DNA from: Patescibacteria group bacterium
GTDB taxonomy: Bacteria; Patescibacteriota; Patescibacteriia; 2-12-FULL-60-25
Direction of reading: 5' to 3'
Length of the DNA: 64,000 nucleotides
Assembly (NCBI GenBank): GCA_031082005.1
Contig: JAVHLR010000001.1
Span: 191,251 to 255,250 of the forward strand
Part shown: piece after piece, positions 25,719 to 34,557 of the stretch
How the letters are laid out: each line of letters starts with the position of its first letter
Position numbering within the stretch: position 1 is the stretch's first letter
Notes under the pieces: model-generated
What the model was told of the DNA's origin: nothing
The model's input: only the letters and a program-made list of their open reading frames with translations
The model's database searches: none
Position numbers and translations under genes: made by a program

Positions 25719-27434
25719 ATGGCTAGCCGTAACAGTCTGCCGTGCGTCATCGAGAGCCGATTGCCCGACAAAGGCGGCCGTAAGCGCGTCCTGCGCTACG
25801 AGCTTCTTTCTGTCCTGGGGCAGGGCGGGATGGCCACGGTTTACCTGGCCAACGACCTAACTCCTCCGGACTGGTACCGCGAAGCCAACGGCGACAAGCC
25901 GCGGCGCGTGGTGCTGAAGTACCCGCATGAGGAGGTTTTGCAGATTTCGGTCGACGCGCTCGACCGCTTCGTCAGGGAGGCCAACCTCCTCAAGTCCGTG
26001 AACCACCCGAACGTGGTGCGGATTTGGAACATGGGTGTGGATCAGGACACTCACCCCTTCATCGTGATGGAGCTGGTTGAGGACGCCCAGAGTCTCGACG
26101 CTCTGAAAGTGAAGTATTGGGAGAATTTCCTGAACGACCAGGGCAAGTCGGAGAACGGCAAGATCGAGCGATCGCTTGTTCCTGTCTCTATGCTTGTTCC
26201 GTTGTTGCGCCAGGTGCTCGACGCGCTTGAGGCGCTGCACGCCAAGAACATCGTGCATCGCGACATCAAGCCCGAGAACATCCTGGTGACGGATCAGGAT
26301 GGCCGAGACGTGGTGAAGCTGACGGACCTGGGGATCTCCAAGAACCTTACTCCGCAGCCCGGGCCAAGTCTCACGAGCCAAGGCGTGATCGTCGGGACGC
26401 CGTATTACATGTCGCCTGAAGCCGCGATGGAATGCAAAATCCATCCGGTGACGCGCGAGACATGGTACGTCGGTCCGTACAGCGATTTTTGGTCTCTCGG
26501 TGCATCGGCTTTCGAGCTCGTCACGGGCTTCCTGCCTTTCGACGCGGACGCCAACGAGTTGCGCAAGCCGACCAACGGAGCGCGTTCGGAGATCATGGCC
26601 GAGCAGCTCATGGCGCGGCTCGTCCTGGCCAAGGTCGTCGACAGCCAGATCGGTCACCGCGACATCAAGGACTTCGTCCATGATCCGAATCCGCATATGG
26701 TCGAGTTCATAGACCTGTGCCTGATCAAGGATCCGTGGGATCGGCCTAAGGACGCGACAGCGTTGCGTAAGCTGCTCGACAAAGCCGAGGAGTGGGAACG
26801 TCGGCACAAACTGCCCTTCTCGTTGCCCGGCAAAAGCACCTCATGGCGCGAAGCCGATTCCCTGGCTCCGACACGCGAACTGGTTTCGAATCCGCCACCA
26901 CAGACTCCGGCAGTATCTTCGGAAGTGACCGGACGCAGTAGGTTGTCCAGGATTAAAGTCGCTTGGGTACCTGTAGCTATCCTGGCGTTCGGGACCCTCG
27001 TGCTGCTGGCCTGGCTGTTCGATCTGCATGGGCGGTTCTATGACTCACGACCTGCGCTTCAGGATTCAGCAGCCGCATCGGGTTCGTTCCTGTCATCTAC
27101 AGCTCCGCCAGTCGCTTCGACAGTTTCACCAGCCACCGCTACGGCTTCAGCCAAGCGCACGCCAGGATCTGGGCCGGAGCCAGGCTCTCGTGCCTATGGA
27201 ATCTACCGGAGTGGCGTGTCCGCTTACGCGGCTGGGAATTGCTCCCAGGCCAAACGCTTCATGAACGGGGTCTTGGCGGTCCATCCGTCGTTCCCTCCGG
27301 CCATGAAGGTTCTGGGCGAGTGCGCGTTGCGCGGCAAGCGCTTCGACGAAGCTCGGCAGTATCTTGAGCTGTACCAGTCGTTCGACGGCGTCGAGCCATT
27401 GTCGGCTGAAGCGCAGAAGTTCCTGGCCCGGTAG
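25719..27434 (+). CDS. Membrane-anchored Ser/Thr protein kinase with C-terminal TPR-like domain
   Basis: 571 aa; ATG preceded by AAAGGA at 8 bases. Hanks-type kinase: GQGGMATVYLAND (P-loop, near 32), VVLKYPHEE (Lys), HRDIKPENIL (catalytic), LTDLGISK (Mg, DLG for DFG) and GTPYYMSPE. An insertion of about 25 residues after the hinge (WENFLNDQGKSENGK) is unusual. One membrane segment near 410-432 (VAWVPVAILAFGTLVLLAWL), a Ser/Pro/Ala linker, then a TPR-like pair (YAAGNCSQAKRFMNGVLAVHP) outside. Likely senses something through the tail; targets unknown. Confidence 0.9.
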   Translation: MASRNSLPCVIESRLPDKGGRKRVLRYELLSVLGQGGMATVYLANDLTPPDWYREANGDKPRRVVLKYPHEEVLQISVDALDRFVREANLLKSVNHPNVVRIWNMGVDQDTHPFIVMELVEDAQSLDALKVKYWENFLNDQGKSENGKIERSLVPVSMLVPLLRQVLDALEALHAKNIVHRDIKPENILVTDQDGRDVVKLTDLGISKNLTPQPGPSLTSQGVIVGTPYYMSPEAAMECKIHPVTRETWYVGPYSDFWSLGASAFELVTGFLPFDADANELRKPTNGARSEIMAEQLMARLVLAKVVDSQIGHRDIKDFVHDPNPHMVEFIDLCLIKDPWDRPKDATALRKLLDKAEEWERRHKLPFSLPGKSTSWREADSLAPTRELVSNPPPQTPAVSSEVTGRSRLSRIKVAWVPVAILAFGTLVLLAWLFDLHGRFYDSRPALQDSAAASGSFLSSTAPPVASTVSPATATASAKRTPGSGPEPGSRAYGIYRSGVSAYAAGNCSQAKRFMNGVLAVHPSFPPAMKVLGECALRGKRFDEARQYLELYQSFDGVEPLSAEAQKFLAR

Positions 27435-27450
27435 TATCTCCTTCCTCATG

Positions 27451-27482
27451 AACCCCCGACGGTCTTGCTGTCGGGGGTTTCA
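27451..27482 (+). terminator. Terminator of the Ser/Thr kinase gene
   Basis: AACCCCCGAC / GTCGGGGGTT. Confidence 0.8.
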
Positions 27483-27580
27483 CGCTGACGGATAGAGCAA
27501 ATATCCGAAAAGATCCGACAGGTTTCGTCTGCGTGGGACTTCGTGTAACCTAAGAATATTCGTAGAGGGGAGTGTGCTCT

Positions 27581-27940
27581 TTGGAAACTATGGGTTTGGC
27601 CTTGAGCCGTGAGCAAAACAGGCAGAAGGCTTTCTGCGCGATGGTATTCGACGCCTTGACCTGTCTTGAAGACATGTCATGGATGGAAGAACATCGTGGG
27701 TTAGCGAATGGCTTGTTCGTTAAGCACGGGGAAACTACCGTCCGTGCCTGTCTGCTCTTCCACGCTTCTTACGGCAGTTCCCCTCCGGTCGGGGAAACCG
27801 CTTACTGCTTCGACTTCCCCGGGCCTGACTCTTTCCTGGCCATGATGTACGCGCTGGGGAAGGCTCGACTCGAACCGGATCTTTTCTCTGCCATCTGCAG
27901 GGTCTGCAGGATAAGAGAGGATTTGTCGGTAGGGCCGTGA
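27581..27940 (+). CDS. Hypothetical 119-aa protein, probable TTG start
   Basis: GGGGAG at 27567-27572 has proper spacing (8) to the TTG at 27581; the GTG at 27572 overlaps the Shine-Dalgarno and the ATG at 27590 is too far. Small helical protein with several Cys (AICRVCRIRE). No family recognised. Followed by its own terminator. Confidence 0.55.
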   Translation: METMGLALSREQNRQKAFCAMVFDALTCLEDMSWMEEHRGLANGLFVKHGETTVRACLLFHASYGSSPPVGETAYCFDFPGPDSFLAMMYALGKARLEPDLFSAICRVCRIREDLSVGP

Positions 27941-27987
27941 CGCCTTCCCGCACTACTCGTCCTATCCACGGATCCTGTTCCGCAAAC

Positions 27988-28022
27988 GCCCCGACGGTCC
28001 TCACCGCCGGGGCTCTTCTTTT
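27988..28022 (+). terminator. Intrinsic terminator before ruvA
   Basis: GCCCCGACGG / CCGCCGGGGC followed by TCTTCTTTTT. Confidence 0.8.
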
Positions 28023-28051
28023 TGATGCGGCTTATTTCCGGGTGCGATAGA

Positions 28052-28080
28052 TTGCCTCTCGTCTCCTTTCAAGCTAAACT
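28052..28080 (+). promoter_or_regulatory. Possible ruvA promoter
   Basis: TTGCCT, 17-base spacer, TAAACT, the -10 ending 10 bases before the ATG. Confidence 0.4.
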
Positions 28081-28090
28081 GAACCCGCTT

Positions 28091-28648
28091 ATGATCGCAA
28101 CTTTACGCGGGAAAGTCCTGGAAGTACATGCATTTTTTTTGGTTTTGGAGGTCAACGGAATCGGCTATCAGATCAAGTCATCTTCGCCGATATTGTCCAA
28201 GACGCAGGCCGGTGAAGATCGCCTCTTCTATATCCACGATCACGTCCGTGAGGACGTGCGCGACCTGTATGGTTTCGGTTCTTGGAGCGAGCAGGAATTT
28301 TTCGAGAAGTTGCTCGGTATCTCGGGTGTCGGTCCCAAAGTGGCCTTGACGCTCATGTCCGTCGGCCCGCTCGAACAAGTGAAGTCGGCCGTCATGCGTG
28401 GCGACTTGTCTCTCCTGACTTCGGTACCTGGAGTCGGCAAGAAGACGGCGCAAAAAATCATCCTTGAACTCAAAGGTCTGCTCGTCGAAGACGAATCCAC
28501 CCTGCCCGGTGACTCGGAGGTCGCGGATGCGCTCGTCTCGCTCGGTTACACTTTGCAGCAAGCGCGTGAAGCTTTGAAATCCGTCCCGTCCGAAATTTTG
28601 TCCATCCCCGAAAGGATAAAGATCGCTTTGAAGTATTTAGGCAAATGA
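28091..28648 (+). CDS. ruvA: Holliday junction ATP-dependent helicase subunit RuvA
   Basis: 185 aa from the ATG at 28091 (MIATLRGKVLEVHAF); the track's 23 extra residues are not RuvA-like. OB domain at the N-terminus, helix-hairpin-helix motifs LLGISGVGPKVAL and LTSVPGVGKKTAQKIILEL near residues 78 and 113, C-terminal RuvB-binding domain. Binds four-way junctions with RuvB and RuvC; neither partner is in this window. Overlaps femAB by 4 bases. Confidence 0.95.
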   Translation: MIATLRGKVLEVHAFFLVLEVNGIGYQIKSSSPILSKTQAGEDRLFYIHDHVREDVRDLYGFGSWSEQEFFEKLLGISGVGPKVALTLMSVGPLEQVKSAVMRGDLSLLTSVPGVGKKTAQKIILELKGLLVEDESTLPGDSEVADALVSLGYTLQQAREALKSVPSEILSIPERIKIALKYLGK

Positions 28649-29673
28649 ACCTCATCGAAATAAATGATCGCGAGCGATGGGATGCTTGGCAGCGTTCCCA
28701 GGTCTTGTCGCAATTCACGCAATCCTGGGCTTGGGGCGAACTGCGCGGAGAGGGTGGAGCGCCAGTCAGGCGTTTTGTCCTTCAGGACGAAACAGGGGAA
28801 TGGCTCGCCGCGGCACAGATGAGTTACCGTGCCAAAAAATTCAACACAGGTTTTTGGCGTGCGGAACGCGGACCGGTTTTCGCTTCGACGCTTTCGGCAG
28901 AAAAGAAGATAGAAACATTTTGGGAATTTTGCCGTCAGTTGGATGCACAGAAGGGATTGCATGATCGTTCGTTGTTCTGGCGCTTCGAACCGAGCGTCGA
29001 ACTCGAGGAGTCGCAGGGTATGATGACGACATCTTTTCGCCGCGCCTCCCACGGCGATCCCTCTTCGACACTGATCTTGGACGTATCGCGGACGCAGGAT
29101 GAGATTTTGGCCGGCATGCACGAGAAGACGCGCTACAATATCCGGCTCGCCGGACGCAAAGGTGTGACGACGCGTATCGCCGACAAACCTTCCGACCTGG
29201 AAGCGTTTCTTGATCTTGCCATCGAGACGGCTGCACGCGACGGGTTCATGCAGTATGGTCGCGAACATCTGAAGCGCACTTACCAGGTGATGCATTCCAA
29301 CGGCTTGGCGCAGATCCGCTTGGCCGAGCATCAGGGAAAGATACTCGTCGCCGATATGGAGATGCTCTTCGGCGATACTGTAACGTACCTCCACGGCGCA
29401 TCCTCATCCGCTTCGCGCAATCTCATGGCACCGTATCTGGTGCATTGGGATGCGATCGTCGATGCGCAGCGCAGAGGTTTCAAATACTACGATTTTTGGG
29501 GCATCAACCCGCAATCGAAAGCTATGTATTATTACCGCGATGCCTGGGAAGGCATCACGCGATTCAAACTCGGCTTCGGCGGACGCCGCGTAAACTACAT
29601 CGGTACTTGGGATCTGCCGCTGAATTATTTCTTGTATCGTTTGGTGTACATCAAAGAGATTTTGAGGGGATAA
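28645..29673 (+). CDS. FemAB-family peptidyltransferase
   Basis: 342 aa, two GNAT-like halves. The FemAB family adds amino acids from aminoacyl-tRNA to the lipid II stem peptide or related acceptors. Motifs: SQFTQSWAWGELRG at the N-terminus, KTRYNIRLAGRKGV near 155 and YYDFWGINPQSKAMYYYRD near 280. ATG lies in ATGA overlap with the end of ruvA, so translation is coupled. Confidence 0.85.
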   Translation: MNLIEINDRERWDAWQRSQVLSQFTQSWAWGELRGEGGAPVRRFVLQDETGEWLAAAQMSYRAKKFNTGFWRAERGPVFASTLSAEKKIETFWEFCRQLDAQKGLHDRSLFWRFEPSVELEESQGMMTTSFRRASHGDPSSTLILDVSRTQDEILAGMHEKTRYNIRLAGRKGVTTRIADKPSDLEAFLDLAIETAARDGFMQYGREHLKRTYQVMHSNGLAQIRLAEHQGKILVADMEMLFGDTVTYLHGASSSASRNLMAPYLVHWDAIVDAQRRGFKYYDFWGINPQSKAMYYYRDAWEGITRFKLGFGGRRVNYIGTWDLPLNYFLYRLVYIKEILRG

Positions 29674-29704
29674 CCTCCCACGCCATCTTTTGTTCTCAAA
29701 GAAT

Positions 29705-29800
29705 CGTCATTGCGAGGAGCGTGAAAGAAACCGTAGGGCGACACGGCAATCTTACATTGTGGCAAGATTACTTCGCTGTGCTCGCAACGACGGATCAGCC
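29705..29800. repeat. Palindromic repeat 'CGTCATTGCGAGGAGCG'
   Basis: CGTCATTGCGAGGAGCGTG ... GGCAATCTTACATTGTGGCAAGATT ... GTGCTCGCAACGACG. This type of repeat is widespread in unrelated bacterial genomes. The 181-base gap between femAB and the minus operon holds nothing else but a terminator. Confidence 0.7.
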
Positions 29801-29817
29801 GATTCGTTATCTTAAAA

Positions 29818-29848
29818 AAGTTTAACCCCGGTGTGGTCACACCGGGGT
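29818..29848 (-). terminator. Terminator of the kinase-vWA-TIM operon
   Basis: ACCCCGGTGT / ACACCGGGGT, then TTAAACTTTTTT on the minus strand. Confidence 0.8.
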
Positions 29849-29854
29849 CTTGAG

Positions 29855-30778
29855 TCAGTTGGCGTATTCGCGCCGGAACGCCTCGAAGACGTTCATGGCG
29901 CGAGCCAACAAGTTTCCTTTCAGGCACAGCTCGTCGCACAACATCATGTTGCGGTAACCGATGTCGTAGAGCCAGGCTAGTTCGGAGAAGTCCACGCATT
30001 CCGGCACAGGGCCATTGATGCAGGAAAGGAGAAGACGGGAAGCGACGCAGGCTTGCGGATCTTTTTCGAGCACAAGCTTGGTCGCTTTGAGGACGTCGTG
30101 CGGTCGATCGACCTCCACGTACAGGTCGCCGCGTGCCGCGACAAGCGTTATGCCGTCGCTTTTCTCGAAATCCTTGGCGACATACTCGAGCCCGCGACGC
30201 GATTCGATCTTGAGCATGATCTGCGCGTCAGTGCCGATCAGTTCACGAAAAAGGTCGACATCGCGTTGCTCCTCGACGTACGAGAGGAACCAGCGTTTGA
30301 TGCCCGCTTTCTTCACTCGTTCGATCTTGGCCAGCTCCTGTGCGGTGAAGATGGGTCCTAGTACTTCGAGTGCCGGATCGCGTACGTGCAGCGATTCTCC
30401 TTCACGTACTTTGTAGTGTGGACCTCCGACGAAGACTAGCCTTAGCCCATCCTCCTCCAGGTGATGCAGCTGCGCGCCGTCTGCCCCGGCCTTGAACAGC
30501 ACATCGCTGGGCGTCGGAACCCTGATCGGATGGTTGAGCCGGATGTCCAAATGGTCCTCGTTCGGTAGCACTTCGGCGATCCGTAGTTGTCTGCCTTTGA
30601 CGTCGAACCAAAGGGGAACGTCAGCTTGCGCCGACGCGATGGCTAGTTCCTGCTCCAACTCGGTCTGCGACATCATCGCGCTGTTCAGGCGGATGCCCGC
30701 GATGCGCTCGTCATCAGCGAACTCGAGGAAGTGGGGGAAGCTGGGCCAGAGAGTCACGAAGAGTTTGAGGTCTGCCAT
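29855..30778 (-). CDS. Pyruvate-kinase-like TIM-barrel protein
   Basis: 307 aa from the ATG at 30778; the longer track ORF reads out of frame through the vWA gene. The barrel resembles the PK/PEP-utilising superfamily: IAGIRLN near residue 27, WFDVKGRQLRIAEV near 60, IMLKIESRRGLEYV and VAARGDLYVEVDRP near 205-245, the last like the 'KIENxxGxxN...VARGDLGVE' of pyruvate kinase. The PK B-domain and allosteric domain are absent at this length, so this is not a canonical glycolytic enzyme. Third gene of an operon with a kinase and a vWA protein. Confidence 0.65.
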   Translation of the reverse strand: MADLKLFVTLWPSFPHFLEFADDERIAGIRLNSAMMSQTELEQELAIASAQADVPLWFDVKGRQLRIAEVLPNEDHLDIRLNHPIRVPTPSDVLFKAGADGAQLHHLEEDGLRLVFVGGPHYKVREGESLHVRDPALEVLGPIFTAQELAKIERVKKAGIKRWFLSYVEEQRDVDLFRELIGTDAQIMLKIESRRGLEYVAKDFEKSDGITLVAARGDLYVEVDRPHDVLKATKLVLEKDPQACVASRLLLSCINGPVPECVDFSELAWLYDIGYRNMMLCDELCLKGNLLARAMNVFEAFRREYAN

Positions 30779-30780
30779 GG

Positions 30781-31782
30781 CTAGTCGTCCAAGAGCGACT
30801 TGGTCTTCTTGCCTCTGGCAGCCCCGAGCAACCTGGACTTGCCGCGAGCCGAGGTGTCGTCCTTGGGCGGAGGGCTCGAAGAAGCTGCAACGACGTGGAT
30901 AGTCGAAAGAGCTTTCGAGACGATGGCCACCTGCTCCGACGTCTGCCGTCCCTTGATCTCGTCCCGGAAGTAGGGGACTCTGTCGGTCTCGAGAGCCAGA
31001 AGGCCGAACGTCACGTCCACGACGCGTTCCGGGACATCTAGGTCGGAGATGCGTTCTTCTCCGATGAGCTTCGCCCAGTCGCTGCGTATCCGTCTGTCGG
31101 TCGTGCTCATCCTGTCGCCGTGCCCTTCCTCGTAGGTCTTGCGGATCAGGTAGACGGAATACTTGGCGCACAGTTCGGCGAAGACGGCTCTGGTCGTGAT
31201 GCTCTCCTGCAAATTCACGTGGCAGTAGCGCTTGGCCAGGTCGGGCTCGATCCTGTCATACGGAGATTCGTCACCGATGAAGATCATGACCGGCTTGCGG
31301 ATCGCCTTGGGGAAGGCGACGTTACGTGCGAAGTACAGGGCGGCCAACTCATACGTCTCGTATGTCTGACCGCCGCCGCCACCTTCGATGACGAGCTCCT
31401 GGAGCCGCGTCTTGATGTCAGTCCCCTTGGTGAAAGGGCGTACTTGCAACGGATACGTCTCGTTGTTCCTTGCATCGCCAATAGCCGCGAAGCTGATCTC
31501 CATGTCCTTGCCCAAGTATTCCTGACCCTCGAGTTCGAGGTACGGGGCTTTGGAGAAGATGACTCCTGGCCATTTGCCCATCGACCCTGTCTGATCGCAG
31601 ATGAAGATGAGCGGCCAAGAGCACTGTGTGGAGATGGTCTTCGGCACGAGATCCTGGCATGTCCTGCCGCTCCCTCGCGCTTCTTCGTAGCTCCTCCCTG
31701 CGTGCGCGACGTATTGCTGACGTGCTTGCGCGAAATCATGCCCTTGCCAACAACCCGGTTCGTAATCAGCGCCTTCTGCCAT
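30781..31782 (-). CDS. von Willebrand factor A domain protein
   Basis: 333 aa; ATG preceded by AAAGGAG. A complete MIDAS metal site can be read: ICDQTGSMG (DxTxS, near 62), the Thr in GGGGGQTYETYELA and the Asp in IFIGDESPYD. The C-terminal tail is basic and low-complexity (RGKSRLLGAARGKKTKSLL). vWA proteins of this kind act as metal-dependent adaptors. It lies 12 bases after the kinase gene and 2 bases before the PK-like gene. The kinase-vWA pairing recalls the TerY-P triad of Ter systems, but no PP2C phosphatase is here. Confidence 0.8.
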   Translation of the reverse strand: MAEGADYEPGCWQGHDFAQARQQYVAHAGRSYEEARGSGRTCQDLVPKTISTQCSWPLIFICDQTGSMGKWPGVIFSKAPYLELEGQEYLGKDMEISFAAIGDARNNETYPLQVRPFTKGTDIKTRLQELVIEGGGGGQTYETYELAALYFARNVAFPKAIRKPVMIFIGDESPYDRIEPDLAKRYCHVNLQESITTRAVFAELCAKYSVYLIRKTYEEGHGDRMSTTDRRIRSDWAKLIGEERISDLDVPERVVDVTFGLLALETDRVPYFRDEIKGRQTSEQVAIVSKALSTIHVVAASSSPPPKDDTSARGKSRLLGAARGKKTKSLLDD

Positions 31783-31794
31783 GTCGTGCTCCTT

Positions 31795-32829
31795 TCATTC
31801 TCCTGCGATCTTCTTCATGTCCGTATGGATACGTCCGAACGACTGCTGTCTGACTTTGCGGAATGACTCCGTCAGGTCTTCCTGTGACCAGTTCGGCCGT
31901 CCCAACAGATCCCTGACGACCAACCGTTTGATGAACTTGCAGAGCGGCCCGGGTGTATCGGACGGGACGCTCAAACGTGCGACAGAGTCGTACGTTCCGC
32001 TCAAGGCATAGACCAGAGTCTTGCCCAGGCTGAACAGGTCGGATTCCGGGAGCAGCGGTTTTTCCTCCATCTGCTCCGGAGGCGCGAACTGTTCGGTGTA
32101 TCCCTTGGGTTTCGTGCTGGCTGTCGGTCTTATGCAGGTCAGTCCGAAGTCCACGAGCGAGATGCGGTGTTTCTTCGCATCCACGATGATGTTCTGCGGC
32201 TTGATGTCGCCGTGGATCACTCCCTCAAAGTGCAGGAACTGCAGCGTGTTGAGGACGCGATCCGCGATCCAGGCTACGTTTTCCGCGTCGAGCGCACCGA
32301 CTTTCTGCACGAGTTGCTCGAGCGTCGGCCCTGGCACATAGCTCATGACGAGCACGAGGCTGCCGTCGTCCATCCGCAACAGATCTTTCATGTGCGGCAG
32401 GCAATAGTGCCCCAGGTTCCAGATCGCCTTGGCTTCTTCGAGCAGAATGGCCTCATGCGCGGGGCTGTGCAGGAATCCCTGCTTCAGGCACACCGGTTCT
32501 TTCGCCACCCTATGTTCGGCCTTGTACGTCACGCCGAATCCGCCTTCCGCGATTTTGGATACGATGCGGTAGTTGCCGATCGTCTTGTCAGGCTTGTGGA
32601 CCTGCTGATGCTCCCGTCTTTTCGTCGGGTCAGACAGGACGGCGTAGGCATACGAAACGAGTTCGAGTTTTTCCTCATCGCCTTCCACACCGTCCGGGTA
32701 GTACTTGGCGGTCAACGCATTGCACGCGGCCGCCAGGACCTCTGATCCGGCATGCGGATGGACCTGGAGTATTTGATAGAGATCCTCCAGGGTCAGGTTG
32801 TGTCGCTGCGATCCCTGTGTTCCGCCCAT
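31795..32829 (-). CDS. Ser/Thr protein kinase with N-terminal J-like domain
   Basis: 344 aa; ATG after AAGGAGAGG. Residues about 12-75 read as a J-domain (LTLEDLYQILQV ... AYAVLSDPTKRREH), but the HPD motif is YPD (AKYYPDG), which should weaken Hsp70 activation. Kinase domain 86-340: IAEGGFGVTYKAEH, CLKQGF (Lys), VIHGDIKPQNIIV (HGD for HRD) and LVDFGL. The HGD form lacks the Arg used in activation-loop control, so it may be constitutively active. No membrane segment. First gene of a three-gene operon. Confidence 0.85.
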   Translation of the reverse strand: MGGTQGSQRHNLTLEDLYQILQVHPHAGSEVLAAACNALTAKYYPDGVEGDEEKLELVSYAYAVLSDPTKRREHQQVHKPDKTIGNYRIVSKIAEGGFGVTYKAEHRVAKEPVCLKQGFLHSPAHEAILLEEAKAIWNLGHYCLPHMKDLLRMDDGSLVLVMSYVPGPTLEQLVQKVGALDAENVAWIADRVLNTLQFLHFEGVIHGDIKPQNIIVDAKKHRISLVDFGLTCIRPTASTKPKGYTEQFAPPEQMEEKPLLPESDLFSLGKTLVYALSGTYDSVARLSVPSDTPGPLCKFIKRLVVRDLLGRPNWSQEDLTESFRKVRQQSFGRIHTDMKKIAGE

Positions 32830-32840
32830 GTCGGCCTCTC

Positions 32841-32859
32841 CTTGTTGTCAACGAACAAG
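32841..32859. promoter_or_regulatory. Small inverted repeat in the kinase leader
   Basis: CTTGTT-GTCAACG-AACAAG, between the -10 box and the Shine-Dalgarno of the kinase operon. Possible operator or a leader hairpin. Confidence 0.35.
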
Positions 32860-32862
32860 GTT

Positions 32863-32891
32863 TACTTACGTCATTGCTGCGTTTAAGTCAA
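32863..32891 (-). promoter_or_regulatory. Promoter of the kinase-vWA-TIM operon
   Basis: Minus-strand TTGACT, 17-base spacer, TAAGTA. Divergent from the promoter at 32915. Confidence 0.65.
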
Positions 32892-32914
32892 TGATTGAGT
32901 CCGACGGTCCCGAC

Positions 32915-32943
32915 TTGACTGAATCGCCGATTTTTGTTAAGAA
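32915..32943 (+). promoter_or_regulatory. Promoter of the 32980 gene
   Basis: TTGACT, 17-base spacer, TAAGAA. The two divergent -35 boxes are 23 bases apart, so the units could be co-regulated. Confidence 0.65.
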
Positions 32944-32979
32944 AACACGTTGTTCTTTCCATCTAAGGGAGGTAGATCC

Positions 32980-34491
32980 ATGACCCAAAACGTTGATCCT
33001 CGGTCACGGCGCTTCAGCCGTTACCACTGTTCAAGCAATACGCCGCCGGCGCTGGAAGCCATCCTGCGCTCGCTAGGCAAACTTAGCCGATCCAGAGGCG
33101 GCATCGCCAACAGGCAAGCGGTACGCTCCCTCGCGCAGAGGGCGGATCCTCACTACCACGACAAAGGGAAGTCGGACGACCTGTGTCGCTTCCTCATCAA
33201 CACCAGCGTCTTGCTGGAGACTACTGCAGGATCGCGGCTGTACTATGACGAAACGCGTGCGGCGCACGTTTTCGCATGTTGTCAGGAAGGTCGCGAGCCT
33301 GATCAGGCGGCGGATGCGGAAGAACGTCTGCGCGAAATCATGTGCGCAAACTCCGCGCCGGACGAGTCAGTGTCCGGACCCGCGACGGGCCGATCAGTGA
33401 GTGCGGCGCCGCCGACGCAATCTACCGTCGATGTTCAGCGATCGGAGACGGACGCGCCGCACGCTCTGCATGTCATCTTCCTCACGCCGATCGAGTACGA
33501 TTTGTGGGTGTGTATCCAGAGCATGGCGACTGATGATTCCGGCAGATACACGGTGCAGATCCCGTCTGCCGTGGACAGGCTGTATCACGAATGGGCATCT
33601 TCGCAGCTGAAGTGCACTCCCGACGAGTACGCTGCGGGACTCGCTATCTACATCTCCAAGGGTCTGCTGAAACGGTTGGACGGATCTGAAGAATATGTCT
33701 TCATGCAAGATCCGACCACCATCCACGCAGTTGAGGTTCCGGAACGGCCGGTGAAGCAAGTCAGTCGGCAAGACTTGGACGCTGTCTCCGCTTTGGAGCA
33801 CGAATTCCGGTTACGGCAGGACGTTGCTTTGGGCCAGAGCTTGGCTGACGCGCTCGACGGCATAGTCCCGCCAGACAAGATGCAGAGTGCCTACACTAAG
33901 TTCGTGGGTGGTCCGAACACCATCACGCACAAGTACAGCTACTGGGGCATCATCTGGCGCCAACCTACGGAGGGGTCGCATGAGACCTACGTCTGCCTGC
34001 CCGGCTTCGAGCGGTTCACGCTGGAGCTGAAGGAACCGATCCAGGATACGGCACAAGCCGATCCGTTGCAGTCATCCACCATGCCAAGCCCTGCTCCGGA
34101 TCCCGATGATGATTTCGTGGGTCCGCCCTCCGAGCGACGCGTGATCATCACCCCACCGCCAGCCGGTTCTTTCCCTGCGCTCGAAGCTTCGTCGCCGGCC
34201 GACGCTTCTGCTGCGGAAGACGAACAAAAACGTCGCCGCATCGAGGCCATGGAAGACGACGAGCTGCAGCGCAAGCTCGAAGAGTGGCGCCGCATGCTCG
34301 AGACTCTCCCTCATTCCATTCTTCTTGCCGAGGACGAACTCCGTAACAGGGCACGGGCGCGCAAACGCAACCAGCTCGCCGCCCGACTCGAAACGTTGCG
34401 CGCCGAGCAGCAGCGTCTCGAGAACGAGGCGCGAGACAAAGCGGCTGAAGCAGAGCGTCTAGCTGCGGATCTGGCCGCGCTCGACAGATAG
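32980..34491 (+). CDS. Hypothetical protein with C-terminal coiled coil, 503 aa
   Basis: ATG at 32980 follows GGGAGG at 7 bases. The N-terminal 100 residues are basic and helical (SRYHCSSNTPPALEAILRSL), the centre has a mixed fold, then a Pro/Ser/Asp-rich linker near 350-410 and a long charged coiled coil (LETLRAEQQRLENEARDKAAEAERLAADLAAL). Family not recognised. Divergent from the kinase operon with paired promoters, hence a possible partner or substrate of that kinase (inference). Confidence 0.65.
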   Translation: MTQNVDPRSRRFSRYHCSSNTPPALEAILRSLGKLSRSRGGIANRQAVRSLAQRADPHYHDKGKSDDLCRFLINTSVLLETTAGSRLYYDETRAAHVFACCQEGREPDQAADAEERLREIMCANSAPDESVSGPATGRSVSAAPPTQSTVDVQRSETDAPHALHVIFLTPIEYDLWVCIQSMATDDSGRYTVQIPSAVDRLYHEWASSQLKCTPDEYAAGLAIYISKGLLKRLDGSEEYVFMQDPTTIHAVEVPERPVKQVSRQDLDAVSALEHEFRLRQDVALGQSLADALDGIVPPDKMQSAYTKFVGGPNTITHKYSYWGIIWRQPTEGSHETYVCLPGFERFTLELKEPIQDTAQADPLQSSTMPSPAPDPDDDFVGPPSERRVIITPPPAGSFPALEASSPADASAAEDEQKRRRIEAMEDDELQRKLEEWRRMLETLPHSILLAEDELRNRARARKRNQLAARLETLRAEQQRLENEARDKAAEAERLAADLAALDR

Positions 34492-34507
34492 TCCCACCCG
34501 AACTAAA

Positions 34508-34547
34508 GACCCGGCTCACCTCACTTGGTGCAGCCGGGTTTCCCTTT
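34508..34547 (+). terminator. Terminator of the 32980 gene
   Basis: ACCCGGCT / AGCCGGGTT, then TCCCTTT; twin of the stem at 25472. Confidence 0.75.
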
Positions 34548-34557
34548 ATGCCGGTTC

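Noticed and set aside
30779-31171. N-terminal 131 residues of the 438-aa ORF at 29855
   Set aside because: Out-of-frame reading of the vWA gene: Arg/Gln-rich, no motif; the true start is at 30778.
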